A stretch of DNA of 48,853 nt from Sphingomonas turrisvirgatae (GCF_001721295.1 NZ_MDDS01000025.1:1-48853); one strand, 5' to 3'; shown: positions 7,977 through 16,534, counted from the stretch's first letter. Translations and numbers: made by a program. The notes: generated from the letters alone by a model not told the origin.

Positions 7977-9305
7977 ATGCTCAACAGTTTCACCTCCGAT
8001 TATCTCGACGGCCTGGCATGTGGCGGCTTCAGCCCGCGGCCGATGGTCTCGGGCCGGCTGTCTTCCTATGACGGCCTGCTCATGGAAGCGGTCGGCCTGT
8101 CGCTCCCGGTCGGTACGGTCTGCGCAATCGGAACGGGCGAAAGCCGCGTCGACGCCGAAGTGATCGGCTTTCGCAACGGCAAGACGCTGATGATGAACCT
8201 CGGCGGTCCCGCTGCGCTCCTGCCCAACGCGCCGGTGCGCCCCGTCGGCCCGCCAGGCGAAGCGGAAGTCGGCGCCGCCATGCTCGGCCGCGTGGTCGAT
8301 GGCGCCGGCAAGCCGATCGATGGCCTCGGACCCATTCGCGGCGCGGGCAAATGGCCGCTCGCCGGCCGTATGCAGTCGCCGCTCGACCGCGGCCGCGTGC
8401 TTCAGCCGCTCGATGTCGGCGTCCGCGCGATCAACGGCCTGCTGACCATCGGACAGGGCCAGCGCGTCGGCATCATGGCGGGATCCGGCGTCGGCAAGTC
8501 GGTGCTGCTCGGCATGATGGTGCGTGCCGCCAGGGCCGATGTCATCGTCATCGGCCTGATCGGCGAACGATCGCGTGAAGTGTCCGACTTCCTCGAGACC
8601 AAGGTCGCGGGCGAGGCGCGCGCGCGCTCGGTCGTCGTCGCCGTGCCCGCCAACCATTCGCCCGTGCTGCGCATCCGCGGCGCGCTGCGCGCCACCGCCA
8701 TCGCCGAAGCCTTTCGTAACGAAGGCAAGAAGGTGCTGCTGATCATGGATTCGCTGACCCGCGTCGCGCATGCGGGCCGCGAGATCGGGCTTGCGCTGGG
8801 TGAACCGGCCTCGGCACGCGGCTATCCGCCGTCGGCGATCGCGATGCTGCCCAGCCTGCTCGAACGCGCCGGCTCCGACGTCAATACCGGCGGGTCGATC
8901 ACCGGCATCTACACCGTGCTCGCCGACGGCGACGATGGCAACGATCCGGTCGTCGATTCGGCACGCTCGATTCTCGACGGCCATATCGTCCTGTCGCGCG
9001 CACTTGCCGAACGCGGCGTCTATCCAGCAATCGATCTTGGTCCATCCGTCAGCCGCGTGATGACCGACATAGCCGGCAAGCCGCACGTCAACGCCGCACG
9101 CGTGCTGCGCCGGCACCTAGCAACCTATGAGGAGAATCGCGATCTGGTGCTGATGGGCGCTTATCGCGCGGGTGCCGATACGGCGATCGATGCCGCCATT
9201 GCCTGCCATGATTCGGTGCTCGACTACATCCGTCAGGCCTATGACGAGACCGTCAGCCTGGAAGAAGCGGTGACCGAACTGGTCGGCGTATTCGGCGACG
9301 CGTGA
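7977..9305 (+). CDS. fliI: Flagellum-specific ATPase FliI
   Basis: Hexameric ATPase that delivers substrates to the flagellar type III export gate. The protein has 442 residues, the usual length. Walker A GSGVGKS lies at 169-175, Walker B is KVLLIMDSLTRVAHAGREIGLALGEP, and NTGGSITGIYTVLADGDD follows, all typical of FliI/YscN. The frame is open upstream to 7911, but ATG 7977 just after the fliH stop gives the normal N-terminus. The C-terminal helical domain (NRDLVLMGAYRAGADTAIDAA) is complete. fliJ starts 4 nt downstream. Confidence 0.97.
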   Translation: MLNSFTSDYLDGLACGGFSPRPMVSGRLSSYDGLLMEAVGLSLPVGTVCAIGTGESRVDAEVIGFRNGKTLMMNLGGPAALLPNAPVRPVGPPGEAEVGAAMLGRVVDGAGKPIDGLGPIRGAGKWPLAGRMQSPLDRGRVLQPLDVGVRAINGLLTIGQGQRVGIMAGSGVGKSVLLGMMVRAARADVIVIGLIGERSREVSDFLETKVAGEARARSVVVAVPANHSPVLRIRGALRATAIAEAFRNEGKKVLLIMDSLTRVAHAGREIGLALGEPASARGYPPSAIAMLPSLLERAGSDVNTGGSITGIYTVLADGDDGNDPVVDSARSILDGHIVLSRALAERGVYPAIDLGPSVSRVMTDIAGKPHVNAARVLRRHLATYEENRDLVLMGAYRAGADTAIDAAIACHDSVLDYIRQAYDETVSLEEAVTELVGVFGDA

Positions 9306-9309
9306 CCTG

Positions 9310-9735
9310 ATGGCCGACAAGCATGCCAAGAAGCTCGGCCGCCTGCTGCGCGTCCGCACGCTCCAACTCGACATGACGCGAGCAGGCGAGGTCGCTGCGC
9401 GTGAGAAGGTGTCGAACGAGGAAGCCCTGCGCGCGCGCATTGCACAGCTGGCGCAAGGCGTCGCGCCGGCCCCGGCGCCCGCGCCGGGCAGCGCCACCAC
9501 GCTGATCGCCGCCGCTCATTACCGCGAGCGCCTGCACCAATCGGCCGCCGCCGCCGAACGCCGTGTAGCCGAGGCACAGCGCGGCCTGGATCATGCCCGC
9601 GCCGCGACTCAGGAGGCCAAGCGCGACCAGAGCGCGATCGAGAAGTTGATCGACAGGGCGCAGACCAACGCTGCCCGCAAGGCAATGCGCGCGCTCGAAG
9701 ACATGCCGGCCACGATCAAGAAGCGCTTCGACTGA
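9310..9735 (+). CDS. fliJ: FliJ-like flagellar export coiled-coil protein
   Basis: A 141-residue protein rich in Ala, Arg, Glu and Gln and almost wholly helical: coiled coil over about 5-60 and 80-130, with a Pro/Ala linker (APAPAPAPGS) near 56-66. FliJ links FliI to FlhA and recycles chaperones; its sequence is poorly conserved, so the call rests on length, coiled coil and position between fliI and fliK. It ends 48 nt before fliK, the largest gap in this part of the run, and that gap holds a sigma-54-type promoter. Confidence 0.75.
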   Translation: MADKHAKKLGRLLRVRTLQLDMTRAGEVAAREKVSNEEALRARIAQLAQGVAPAPAPAPGSATTLIAAAHYRERLHQSAAAAERRVAEAQRGLDHARAATQEAKRDQSAIEKLIDRAQTNAARKAMRALEDMPATIKKRFD

Positions 9736-9738
9736 AAA

Positions 9739-9754
9739 CGGCACGATCCTTGCT
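9739..9754 (+). promoter_or_regulatory. Sigma-54 (-24/-12) promoter before fliK
   Basis: CGGCACGATCCTTGCT matches the consensus TGGCACG-N4-TTGCW at every defined base except the first. GG (9740-9741) and GC (9752-9753) are separated by exactly 10 nt. It sits in the fliJ-fliK gap, about 30 nt before the fliK GTG, and would give a leader of roughly 20 nt including the GGAG ribosome site. It fits a cluster led by a GAFTGA activator. Confidence 0.75.
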
Positions 9755-9783
9755 GAACATAGTGGCAAAGGAGACCCGCCGAC

Positions 9784-11394
9784 GTGCCCGACCTGCTCGC
9801 CAGCATTCAGATCACGCCCAGCCTGCCAGCGCTTGCCGCGATCGTCCCGCTCCGCGCGGCACCGGTCGCGCTGCCGGGCAGCGCCATGGTGGGACCACCC
9901 GGCATCGATTTCGGCGCGGCGCTGGTCGGACTGCTCGATCCGGCCAAGCCTCTTCAGCCATCGGACGACCGGCAAGCCGGTGCCGCGGACGGCAAGGCGT
10001 TGCCGGAGCTGGACGTCGCCGACTCGGATCCGCTGATCGCCTGGGCACCGCAGCCGCTTGGCGCGCCGCCGCCCGCGCCCACCCCTGACGCGGAGCCGAC
10101 TGGCGATGCCTTGCCTTCGAGCGCACCGGTTGCGGGTTCATCGCCCGCCCCGCTCATCCCGGCCGCATCGACGGCAAGTGCGCCAGTCGCCGATCAGCCG
10201 CCGCTGGGCGTGGAAAGCGCTTCAACCGCAATGCCGCTCCGCCCCGCCGCATCTCACGCCGCCCCCACGCCGTTCACCCCGGGGTCAAGCCAGATCGCGA
10301 GCATGCAACCTGAGCCGTCTCCGCTGACACCGCCAGAGGCCCCGCCCGCGCCGATTGCTGCGGTCGATCCGGCAACCCTAGCTTCGGAAGCCGACGCTCA
10401 GCTCGACCCGATCGCCAACGACAGGTCGGTCACGCGCGAGCCGCTCGACCTGGCGAGACCGGAAGCAGGGCACTCATCCCAACCGCAGGCCGTCCTTACA
10501 CCTGGTGCGCCACGGCTCGCCCCCCCGCCCAGGCCTGGGACGCCTGCTTTGCCCCCCGCCATCGCACCGGCCGTCGTTGCGCCGGCCGCTGGCGCCTCAC
10601 CGATGCCAAGGCTCGCGATGGAGGTCGCGGCAACGTCAGCTGGGACCGACGCCGTGCCGCCGTCCGAGCTTGAACCGGCCAACTCGATCACCGCCCCGCT
10701 TCATGCCGATCCGGCGACAGGAGCCGATCCGGTTCGACGCTTCCATACCGTGACCCACGGCGGCGCCGCGGCGAAGGCCGACACAACCCTATGGGTCGCC
10801 TTGCAACCACAATCGCCGGTCCCTGCTGCCGTGACCAGCGGCGCGGCTGCACAGGTCTTTGCCGCCGCGCTGTCGACCGCGGGCGGCGCCGGTCCAGTCG
10901 AAGCCCGCCCGGTCGATGCCCGCATCGATGCCGCCACGCTGTTCGGCGGCCCGATCGCACTAGAGACCCGGCCGATCCCGGCCCCTGGCACGAACGCGCC
11001 GCTTGATCTGACTCGCCACGACTGGCCGGAACAGATGATCGATCGCATCGCCGCACTGCGCGATGCCGCCGAAGCGGCAGACACCCGGATCAAGCTCGCA
11101 CCCGAAAATATGGGAGCGCTCGAGATTTCGCTGCGGCGTGAGGGGGATCGTGTCCACGTGCATTTCACGGCCGAGAACCCGGCCGCACGACAGCTGATCG
11201 CAGAAGCGGCACCGCGTCTCGCCGAACTTGCCGACGCGCGCGGCGTCAAGCTGGGACAGGCGACGGTCGATGGCGGCAGCCAACAGGGGTCGCAGCACGA
11301 TGCCCAGCAGCGCCAGCAACCCGCACAGACCTCCAGCCACAACGGCCAGGCATCGGCGACGGCCGAGCCGCGCTCGGATGAGCGAATCGCCTGA
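9784..11394 (+). CDS. fliK: Flagellar hook-length control protein FliK
   Basis: Secreted ruler that sets hook length and switches export to filament substrates. The protein has 536 residues. About 50-380 is low-complexity Pro/Ala, as in many FliK proteins. The conserved part is the C-terminal Flg_hook domain (about 420-500): the segment IKLAPENMGALEISLRREGD followed by VHVHFTAENPAARQLIAEAAPRL. The tail is Gln/Ser-rich. The start is GTG 9784 with GGAG before it, behind its own sigma-54-type promoter. The body holds CGGCAA-GGCG-TTGCCG at 9990-10005, the same inverted core as upstream of the activator. Confidence 0.88.
   Translation: MPDLLASIQITPSLPALAAIVPLRAAPVALPGSAMVGPPGIDFGAALVGLLDPAKPLQPSDDRQAGAADGKALPELDVADSDPLIAWAPQPLGAPPPAPTPDAEPTGDALPSSAPVAGSSPAPLIPAASTASAPVADQPPLGVESASTAMPLRPAASHAAPTPFTPGSSQIASMQPEPSPLTPPEAPPAPIAAVDPATLASEADAQLDPIANDRSVTREPLDLARPEAGHSSQPQAVLTPGAPRLAPPPRPGTPALPPAIAPAVVAPAAGASPMPRLAMEVAATSAGTDAVPPSELEPANSITAPLHADPATGADPVRRFHTVTHGGAAAKADTTLWVALQPQSPVPAAVTSGAAAQVFAAALSTAGGAGPVEARPVDARIDAATLFGGPIALETRPIPAPGTNAPLDLTRHDWPEQMIDRIAALRDAAEAADTRIKLAPENMGALEISLRREGDRVHVHFTAENPAARQLIAEAAPRLAELADARGVKLGQATVDGGSQQGSQHDAQQRQQPAQTSSHNGQASATAEPRSDERIA
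9990..10005. promoter_or_regulatory. CGGCAA-N4-TTGCCG palindrome inside fliK
   Basis: A perfect 6-bp inverted repeat with 4 nt between, about 235 nt downstream of the -12 element of the fliK promoter. The half-site is the one found at 2851-2887. Enhancers for Caulobacter flagellar sigma-54 promoters can lie downstream of the start, so it may be an activator site, but a chance match inside GC-rich coding sequence is possible. Confidence 0.25.
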
Positions 11395-11414
11395 AATCGA
11401 GAAGGAACTGAACG

Positions 11415-12017
11415 ATGAGTGACAAGGAAGCCGCAGAAGCCGCGCCGAAGAAGAAGGGCGGCAAGAAGAAGTGGGTTTTCATCGGCGTGGGGCTGTTGGT
11501 CCTGATCGGCGGCGGGGTGGGCGGCGGCTTGTACGCGTCGAACGCCGGCCTGCTGGGCGGCGGACATGCCGAAGCTGCCGAGGCGAACGGCCCCCGTCTG
11601 GTGCCCAAGAGCGAGCAAGTGCGCGCGTCCGCAAGTGGCGAGGGCGGCGAGGGTGGAGGCGGCGGCACGCGTCCGCCGACCGGCGCCGGCGGCGACAAAT
11701 ATGCCTCGACCTACTATACGATGGAGAAGGAGTTCACCTCGAACCTGCGCGACAGCGTGCACTTCATCCAGGTCGGCATCGCGATCTCGACCCCCTATGA
11801 CAACACGATCATCGAAAATCTGAAAACCCACGAGATGGCGGTTCGCAGCCAGGTGCTGCTGACGCTCGGCGAGACGACGGAGGACGAGGTGTTCACCGCC
11901 GCCGGCAAGGAAAAGCTGGGCAAGCGCCTCGTCGCGTCGATCAACGGCGTCCTTAAGCAAAAGGAAGGATTCGGAGGCGTCAGTAACGTTTACTTTACCA
12001 ATTTCATTGTTCAGTGA
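11415..12017 (+). CDS. fliL: Flagellar basal body-associated protein FliL
   Basis: Stator-associated inner-membrane protein that supports torque and swimming or swarming. The protein has 200 residues: a Lys-rich cytoplasmic start (APKKKGGKKK), one membrane span at about 18-40 (WVFIGVGLLVLIGGGVGGGLYA), a Gly-rich linker (about 70-95) and the periplasmic FliL domain (about 97-200: YYTMEKEFTSNLRD, FIQVGIAIST, VLLTLGETTEDEVFTAAGKEKL, VYFTNFIVQ). GAAGGAA precedes the ATG. The stop is followed by a single codon and then the fliM ATG in the same frame. Confidence 0.93.
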   Translation: MSDKEAAEAAPKKKGGKKKWVFIGVGLLVLIGGGVGGGLYASNAGLLGGGHAEAAEANGPRLVPKSEQVRASASGEGGEGGGGGTRPPTGAGGDKYASTYYTMEKEFTSNLRDSVHFIQVGIAISTPYDNTIIENLKTHEMAVRSQVLLTLGETTEDEVFTAAGKEKLGKRLVASINGVLKQKEGFGGVSNVYFTNFIVQ

Positions 12018-12020
12018 GAC

Positions 12021-12980
12021 ATGGTTAACGGGGCTTCAGAAACGGCGAATGGCGCAGCAGAGCGGCGGGAACGCGCGCGCGCCGGTGCCGAACATGCCCC
12101 GGCGCTCGGCGCAGCGGCGAACATCAATCCGTTCGGCGATCTGCACGCGCTCCAGCATCTGACCGCGCGGCTGGCAAAGGCACTGAAGCCGCAGTTCGAA
12201 CCCTATGTCGGCGATGGTGTGCGCTGCTGGGCCGAGCCGCTCGTCGTGCAGCGCTTTGGTGACTACAAGAGCGAACGGCCAGCTGGCCTCACCGCATGGC
12301 TTCAGCTCGCCATGGCCCCCGGTCGCGGCCGTGCGCTGATCGCCATCGACGGCAAGTTCGTGTTCGAGATGCTCGATCGCTTCTTCGGCGGCGACGGCGA
12401 AGCATCGCATCCCCTGCCTGCCGAGCTGACCGGTTCGGCCGAAACCCTGCTCATGCGGCTGGGCGCGGGGATTGCGGCGCAACTCGATCCGGCGTGGGAA
12501 ATGCTCGCCCGCATTGAATTTACTTGCGTCGAGCCGGTCGCGCCCTTGTCCACGCCTCCCGAGATCGATTCCGGCGAAGCGATGGTGTTCACGCGGCTGG
12601 GTGTCGCGTCGGGCGATGCCAAGCCCCACTGGATCGACATCCTCTATCCGGTCGCGGCGCTCAAACCGCACACGCCCAGCCTGACTGCCAAGGTGATCGG
12701 CGGCGATCCCGAGCCTGAACCCGAATGGCGCAATGGCCTCACCCGCAGCGCGATGGCGTTGCGCCTGCCGGTCCGTTCCGTGCTGGCCGAGCCGCTGGTC
12801 CGCGCCTCGACGCTGATGGCGCTGAGGCCCGGCGACGTCATTCCATTGACCTTCGGCACCGACGTACCGGTGATGGTCGGCCGCCAGAAGATCGGCTTCG
12901 GCACCGTCGGCACCGCCAATGGCCGTGCCGCAATCAAGATGACCCGTTTCGAATCCATTTCGCTTGAGGACGCACGATGA
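12021..12980 (+). CDS. fliM: Flagellar motor switch protein FliM, without CheY-binding N-terminus
   Basis: C-ring protein between FliG and FliN. The protein has 319 residues. The CheC-like middle domain (about 45-225; WLQLAMAPGRGRALIAIDGKFVFEMLDRFFGGDGE is diagnostic) and the C-terminal SpoA domain (about 245-315; LRPGDVIPL..VPVMVGRQKIGFGTVGTANGRAAIKM) are present. The N-terminal LSQxEIDALL-type peptide, by which FliM normally binds phospho-CheY, is missing: the first 35 residues are an Ala/Glu/Arg/Asn-rich stretch. An upstream start is impossible because the fliL stop lies in the same frame two codons before. The CDS overlaps fliN by 4 nt. Confidence 0.9.
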   Translation: MVNGASETANGAAERRERARAGAEHAPALGAAANINPFGDLHALQHLTARLAKALKPQFEPYVGDGVRCWAEPLVVQRFGDYKSERPAGLTAWLQLAMAPGRGRALIAIDGKFVFEMLDRFFGGDGEASHPLPAELTGSAETLLMRLGAGIAAQLDPAWEMLARIEFTCVEPVAPLSTPPEIDSGEAMVFTRLGVASGDAKPHWIDILYPVAALKPHTPSLTAKVIGGDPEPEPEWRNGLTRSAMALRLPVRSVLAEPLVRASTLMALRPGDVIPLTFGTDVPVMVGRQKIGFGTVGTANGRAAIKMTRFESISLEDAR

Positions 12981-13267
12981 ACGACATGAGCGCCAGCTTT
13001 GCCGGCGACGCGGCAGTCGCCGCGAACTTCCACCTCCTTCAGGACGTGGACGTGAAGCTGACCGTCGAAATCGGCTCGACCACACTGACGCTGCGCGAAC
13101 TGCTCGCGCTCGGCGAATCGAGCGTGATCGAACTCGACCGCGCCGCAGACGAGCTGCTCGACGTGTTCGTCAACGGCACGCTGATCGGCCGCGGCGAAGT
13201 CGTCACGGTCGGCGACAAGTTCGGCGTGCGCATGACCGAACTGGTCGCGCCCGAAAAGCGCGGCTGA
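12977..13267 (+). CDS. fliN: Flagellar motor switch protein FliN
   Basis: Lower C-ring protein that helps dock export cargo through FliH. A short form of 96 residues, almost only the SpoA domain: LLQDVDVKLTVEIGSTTLTLRELLALGESSVIELDR..DELLDVFVNGTLIGRGEVVTVGDKFGVRMTEL. The variable N-terminal extension of E. coli FliN is reduced to about 18 residues. ATG 12977 overlaps the fliM stop; the ATG three codons later is an alternative. Confidence 0.95.
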   Translation: MNDMSASFAGDAAVAANFHLLQDVDVKLTVEIGSTTLTLRELLALGESSVIELDRAADELLDVFVNGTLIGRGEVVTVGDKFGVRMTELVAPEKRG

Positions 13268-13276
13268 GCCAGATCG

Positions 13277-13531
13277 ATGATGTGGTCCTATATCCTGAAG
13301 CTGGTCGTCCTGCTGCCGCTGGTCTGCGGCCTGCTGATCGGCTGCCTGTACCTGTGGCGCAAGCTCGAGGCGCGGCTGCCGGGCAATCAGGGCGACCGCA
13401 TGCTCAAGGTCAGGGAGACGATGATGGTCTCGGCCGGCACGCGCATCGCGGTGCTTGAGGTCGAGGGCAAGCGCATCCTGGTCTCGGTGAGCCGCAACGG
13501 CGTCGCGCTGATCGATCGGATCGACGCATGA
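13277..13531 (+). CDS. fliO: Flagellar biosynthesis protein FliO
   Basis: Short membrane protein that helps assemble the FliP ring of the export gate. The protein has 84 residues: one span at about 5-27 (YILKLVVLLPLVCGLLIGCLYLW) followed by a small cytoplasmic domain (MLKVRETMMVSAGTRIAVLEVEGKRILVSVSRNGVALIDRI) of the FliO/FliN-like beta type. Weakly conserved by sequence; the place between fliN and fliP makes the call firm. ATGATG at 13277 leaves the exact start open by one codon. Its stop overlaps the fliP start. Confidence 0.85.
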   Translation: MMWSYILKLVVLLPLVCGLLIGCLYLWRKLEARLPGNQGDRMLKVRETMMVSAGTRIAVLEVEGKRILVSVSRNGVALIDRIDA

Positions 13532-14346
13532 TTGCCTGGGCAAAGCATTTCGCGCTGGTGCTCGGCGCCCTTGCGCTTGCCCTGTTTCTGGTCGCGCCCG
13601 CGTTCGCACAGGGTGTCGCGCCGGCTGCACCGATCGCCGCGCCGGCGCCGGCGGCGACGCCGGGCATGGGCGATGCGGTCGACCGCGCGCTCGGCGACCT
13701 GGGCGGCGGTGACGCGCCGCTCTCGCTCTCGCTGCAAGTCCTCATCATCATGGGGCTGCTCTCGGTCCTGCCGGGCATTCTCCTCATGATGACCAGCTTC
13801 ACGCGGATCATCATCGTGCTCTCGGTGCTGCGCCAGGCGCTCGGCCTGCAACAGACCCCGCCGAACCAGGTGCTGGTCGGCCTGTCGCTGTTCCTCTCCT
13901 TCTTCATCATGGCGCCGACGATCAGCGAGATGAACACGACTGCGATCAAGCCCTATGCCGAAGGGCGCATCGGCGCGACGCAGATGATCGAGCAGGCCGG
14001 CAAGCCGCTCCACGCCTTCATGCTCAAGCAGACGCGGGTCAAGGACATCACGATGTTCGCCAACATCGCGAAGGCGCCGCCGATCGCGAACCCGGGCGAC
14101 ACGCCCTTCTCGATCCTGCTGCCGGCCTTTGTCACCAGCGAACTCAAGACGGCATTCCAGATCGGCTTCCTCATCTTCCTGCCATTCATCGTCATCGATC
14201 TCATCGTCGCGACCGTGCTGATGAGCCTTGGCATGATGATGATGTCGCCGACGATCATCGCCTTACCGTTCAAGCTGCTGCTGTTCGTGCTGGTGGATGG
14301 CTGGGCGCTGACGATGGGCAGCCTTGCCTCGAGCTTCGCGAGCTAG
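13528..14346 (+). CDS. fliP: Flagellar export gate protein FliP
   Basis: Forms, with FliQ and FliR, the helical core channel of the export gate. The protein has 272 residues. It begins with a signal peptide (about 1-27, ending APAFAQ), then shows the conserved LQVLIIMGLLSVLPGILLMMTSFTRIIIVLSVLRQALGLQQTPPNQVLVGLSLFLS run, GDTPFSILLPAFVTSELKTAFQIGFLIFLPFIVIDL, and the Met-rich LMSLGMMMMSPTIIALPFKLLLFVLVDGW. All typical segments are intact. fliQ follows after 4 nt. Confidence 0.97.
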   Translation: MIAWAKHFALVLGALALALFLVAPAFAQGVAPAAPIAAPAPAATPGMGDAVDRALGDLGGGDAPLSLSLQVLIIMGLLSVLPGILLMMTSFTRIIIVLSVLRQALGLQQTPPNQVLVGLSLFLSFFIMAPTISEMNTTAIKPYAEGRIGATQMIEQAGKPLHAFMLKQTRVKDITMFANIAKAPPIANPGDTPFSILLPAFVTSELKTAFQIGFLIFLPFIVIDLIVATVLMSLGMMMMSPTIIALPFKLLLFVLVDGWALTMGSLASSFAS

Positions 14347-14350
14347 CGCG

Positions 14351-14620
14351 ATGGACGCCGATTATTTTATGGGTGTCGCGCGTGAGGCGCTGTGGATCCT
14401 CGCGCTCGCCTCGGCCCCGATCCTGATCCCCGCGCTGCTCTCAGGCCTGATCCTGGGCATGATCCAGGCCGCAACCTCGATCCAGGAACAAACGCTGTCG
14501 TTCGTTCCCAAGCTAATCGTGGTGGGCGTCAGCCTCGTCATCTTCGGCGGCATGATCCTGGGCCTGCTGGGCGATTTCACAACCGGCATCTTCGAACGCA
14601 TTCCGGATCTGGTGAAGTAG
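14351..14620 (+). CDS. fliQ: Flagellar export gate protein FliQ
   Basis: Small gate subunit of 89 residues with two membrane helices (about 14-38 and 50-75). Family landmarks: REALWILALASAPILIPALLSGLILGMIQAATSIQEQTLSFVPKLI. ATG 14351 gives the standard length; an earlier in-frame ATG at 14324 would lie inside the end of fliP. One nt separates it from fliR. Confidence 0.96.
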   Translation: MDADYFMGVAREALWILALASAPILIPALLSGLILGMIQAATSIQEQTLSFVPKLIVVGVSLVIFGGMILGLLGDFTTGIFERIPDLVK

Positions 14621-14621
14621 G

Positions 14622-15395
14622 TTGCTCGGCTTCGGCCTCTCGATCGAACCGCAGTTGTGGGCGCTGATCTTCACCATGGTGCGGGTCGGCGCGGCATTCA
14701 TCGCCGCGCCGGTGTTCGGCGCCGTGTCGGTGCCGCTCAACGTCCGCGTCGCGCTGACCGGCGCGATCGGCGTGCTGTGCATGAACGCCGCGCCGATCCA
14801 GGCACCGGGTGAGGTCTTCGCCCTTGCAACCTTCCTCGCCGTCGCGGCCGAAGTGCTGGTTGGGCTTGCGCTCGGCTTCGTGCTCCAGATCGCCTTTGCC
14901 GCGCCGCTGATCGCATCGGAAGTCATCGGGACTTCAATGGGTCTTGGCTTCGCATCGGCAATCAACCCGCAGAGCGGCGCATCGACCCCCGCGCTCGGTC
15001 AGTTCCTGACGATCCTGCTCACCTTGCTGTTCCTCGCGGTCGACGGGCACCTCATTCTAGTGGAACTGATCGTGCGCTCCTATGAGCTGCTGCCGCCGGG
15101 TGGCGCCTGGCTCGCGCCGGGCAAGCTCCAGAACATCGCCTTGTTCGGCGGCTACGCCTTCCTTGCCGGGCTGCTGCTCGCGCTTCCGGTCGGCTTCCTG
15201 CTGCTCTGCCTCAACATCATCGTCGGCATGATCTCGCGCTCGGCCCCTGCGCTCAATCTGTTCGCGATCGGCCTGCCCGCCAGCCTCGGCATGGGCGTGC
15301 TCGCGCTGCTCGTCGGCATGCCGGCGATGGGCGATTACATGCTCGTCATCCTTCGCGAGGCGCTGGACGCCACGCAGACGCTGGTGCTCGGATGA
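14622..15395 (+). CDS. fliR: Flagellar export gate protein FliR
   Basis: Gate subunit of 257 residues with about six hydrophobic segments; FliR completes the FliP/FliQ/FliR core. Recognisable stretches are TMVRVGAAFIAAPVFGAVSVPLNVRVALT near the start, ALGFVLQIAFAAPLIASEVIGTSMGLGFAS in the middle and LNLFAIGLPASLGMGVLALLV near the end. The start is TTG at 14622, immediately after the fliQ stop; no ATG or GTG is better placed. The stop overlaps the flhB ATG. Confidence 0.95.
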   Translation: MLGFGLSIEPQLWALIFTMVRVGAAFIAAPVFGAVSVPLNVRVALTGAIGVLCMNAAPIQAPGEVFALATFLAVAAEVLVGLALGFVLQIAFAAPLIASEVIGTSMGLGFASAINPQSGASTPALGQFLTILLTLLFLAVDGHLILVELIVRSYELLPPGGAWLAPGKLQNIALFGGYAFLAGLLLALPVGFLLLCLNIIVGMISRSAPALNLFAIGLPASLGMGVLALLVGMPAMGDYMLVILREALDATQTLVLG

Positions 15396-16534
15396 GCGAA
15401 AGCGCCGGCGAAAAGACAGAAGCCCCGACACCCAAGCGCCGGCAAAAGGCGCAGGAAGATGGCGACCTCCTCAAATCCCGCGATTTCGCCGCGGCGCTGA
15501 TCATCCTGCTCGGCTGCGGTTGGATGATCCTGATGGGACCGCAACTGCTCGGCGGCATCAAGGAAGTCATGCAGGCAAGCTTCAGCTTCGGCCGCGGCGA
15601 CATCGAAAGCTTCCAGCCATGGCGGCCGCTCGCCACTGCCGGGTGGAAGCTTGCCCCCTCGCTCGGCGCGCTGCTCGCCATCGCGTTCATTGGCGCCATT
15701 GCCAGCCAGGCCGCGCTCGGCTCGATCCACTTCAACGGCAAGCTGCTTCAGCCTAAGGGTAACCGCATCAACCCGGGCTCGGGCCTCAAACGGATCTTCG
15801 GCACGAACGGCTGGATCGAGCTCGGCAAGTCGCTGCTCAAGGTCGTGCTGCTCGGCGGCATCGGCGCGTGGATGCTGTGGAGTGTGTCGGATCAGACCAT
15901 GGGCCTCGTCTCGTCCAACCTCACCGAAGCGGTCCGTGCGCTCGGCGACACCTTTTCGACCCTCATCCTCGTCATGGCGGGCGGGCTGCTGCTAATCGCG
16001 GGCGTGGACCTGCCGATCCAGATCGTCCGTCACATGAACCGGCTCAAGATGAGCATGCAGGAGATCAAGGACGAGCATAAGCAGACCGAAGGCTCGCCCG
16101 AAGCCAAGTCGGCACAGCGCCAGCGCCAGCGCGAGATGGCGAAGGGCGGCATGCGTCAGAAGCTTGAAACCGCGCATGTCGTGCTCACCAACCCGACCCA
16201 TTTCTCGGTCGCGCTCCGCTATGACAGCGGCAAGGATCAGGTGCCGGTCGTCGTCGCCAAGGGTCGCGGCGAGATCGCGTTGGCGATCCGCGAACTCGCC
16301 GACGAGATGGCGGTGCCGCGCCTGGAGCTGCCGCCGCTTGCCCGCGCAATCTACTTCACCAGCCGCGAGAATCAGGAAATTCGCGACGATCTCTACATGG
16401 CGGTCGCGACGGTGCTGGCCTTCGTGTTCGGGCTCAATCGACAGGCCGGCGGGCAGATGCCGAACATCGCCGTGCCCGACAGCGCGCTGTTCGACGAGAA
16501 TGGCGTCCAGTCAGGCCTTAAGGCGGCACGATAA
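15392..16534 (+). CDS. flhB: Flagellar export gate and specificity switch FlhB
   Basis: Controls export specificity by self-cleavage. The protein has 380 residues with the N-terminal EKTEAPTPKRRQKAQEDGD motif (7-25), four hydrophobic spans between about 30 and 210, and a cytoplasmic domain with the NPTH cleavage site at 267-270 followed by FSVALRY. All expected parts are present. It lies here beside fliR rather than next to flhA, which is not in the window. The stop codon lies inside the candidate sigma-54 promoter for fliD. Confidence 0.97.
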   Translation: MSESAGEKTEAPTPKRRQKAQEDGDLLKSRDFAAALIILLGCGWMILMGPQLLGGIKEVMQASFSFGRGDIESFQPWRPLATAGWKLAPSLGALLAIAFIGAIASQAALGSIHFNGKLLQPKGNRINPGSGLKRIFGTNGWIELGKSLLKVVLLGGIGAWMLWSVSDQTMGLVSSNLTEAVRALGDTFSTLILVMAGGLLLIAGVDLPIQIVRHMNRLKMSMQEIKDEHKQTEGSPEAKSAQRQRQREMAKGGMRQKLETAHVVLTNPTHFSVALRYDSGKDQVPVVVAKGRGEIALAIRELADEMAVPRLELPPLARAIYFTSRENQEIRDDLYMAVATVLAFVFGLNRQAGGQMPNIAVPDSALFDENGVQSGLKAAR

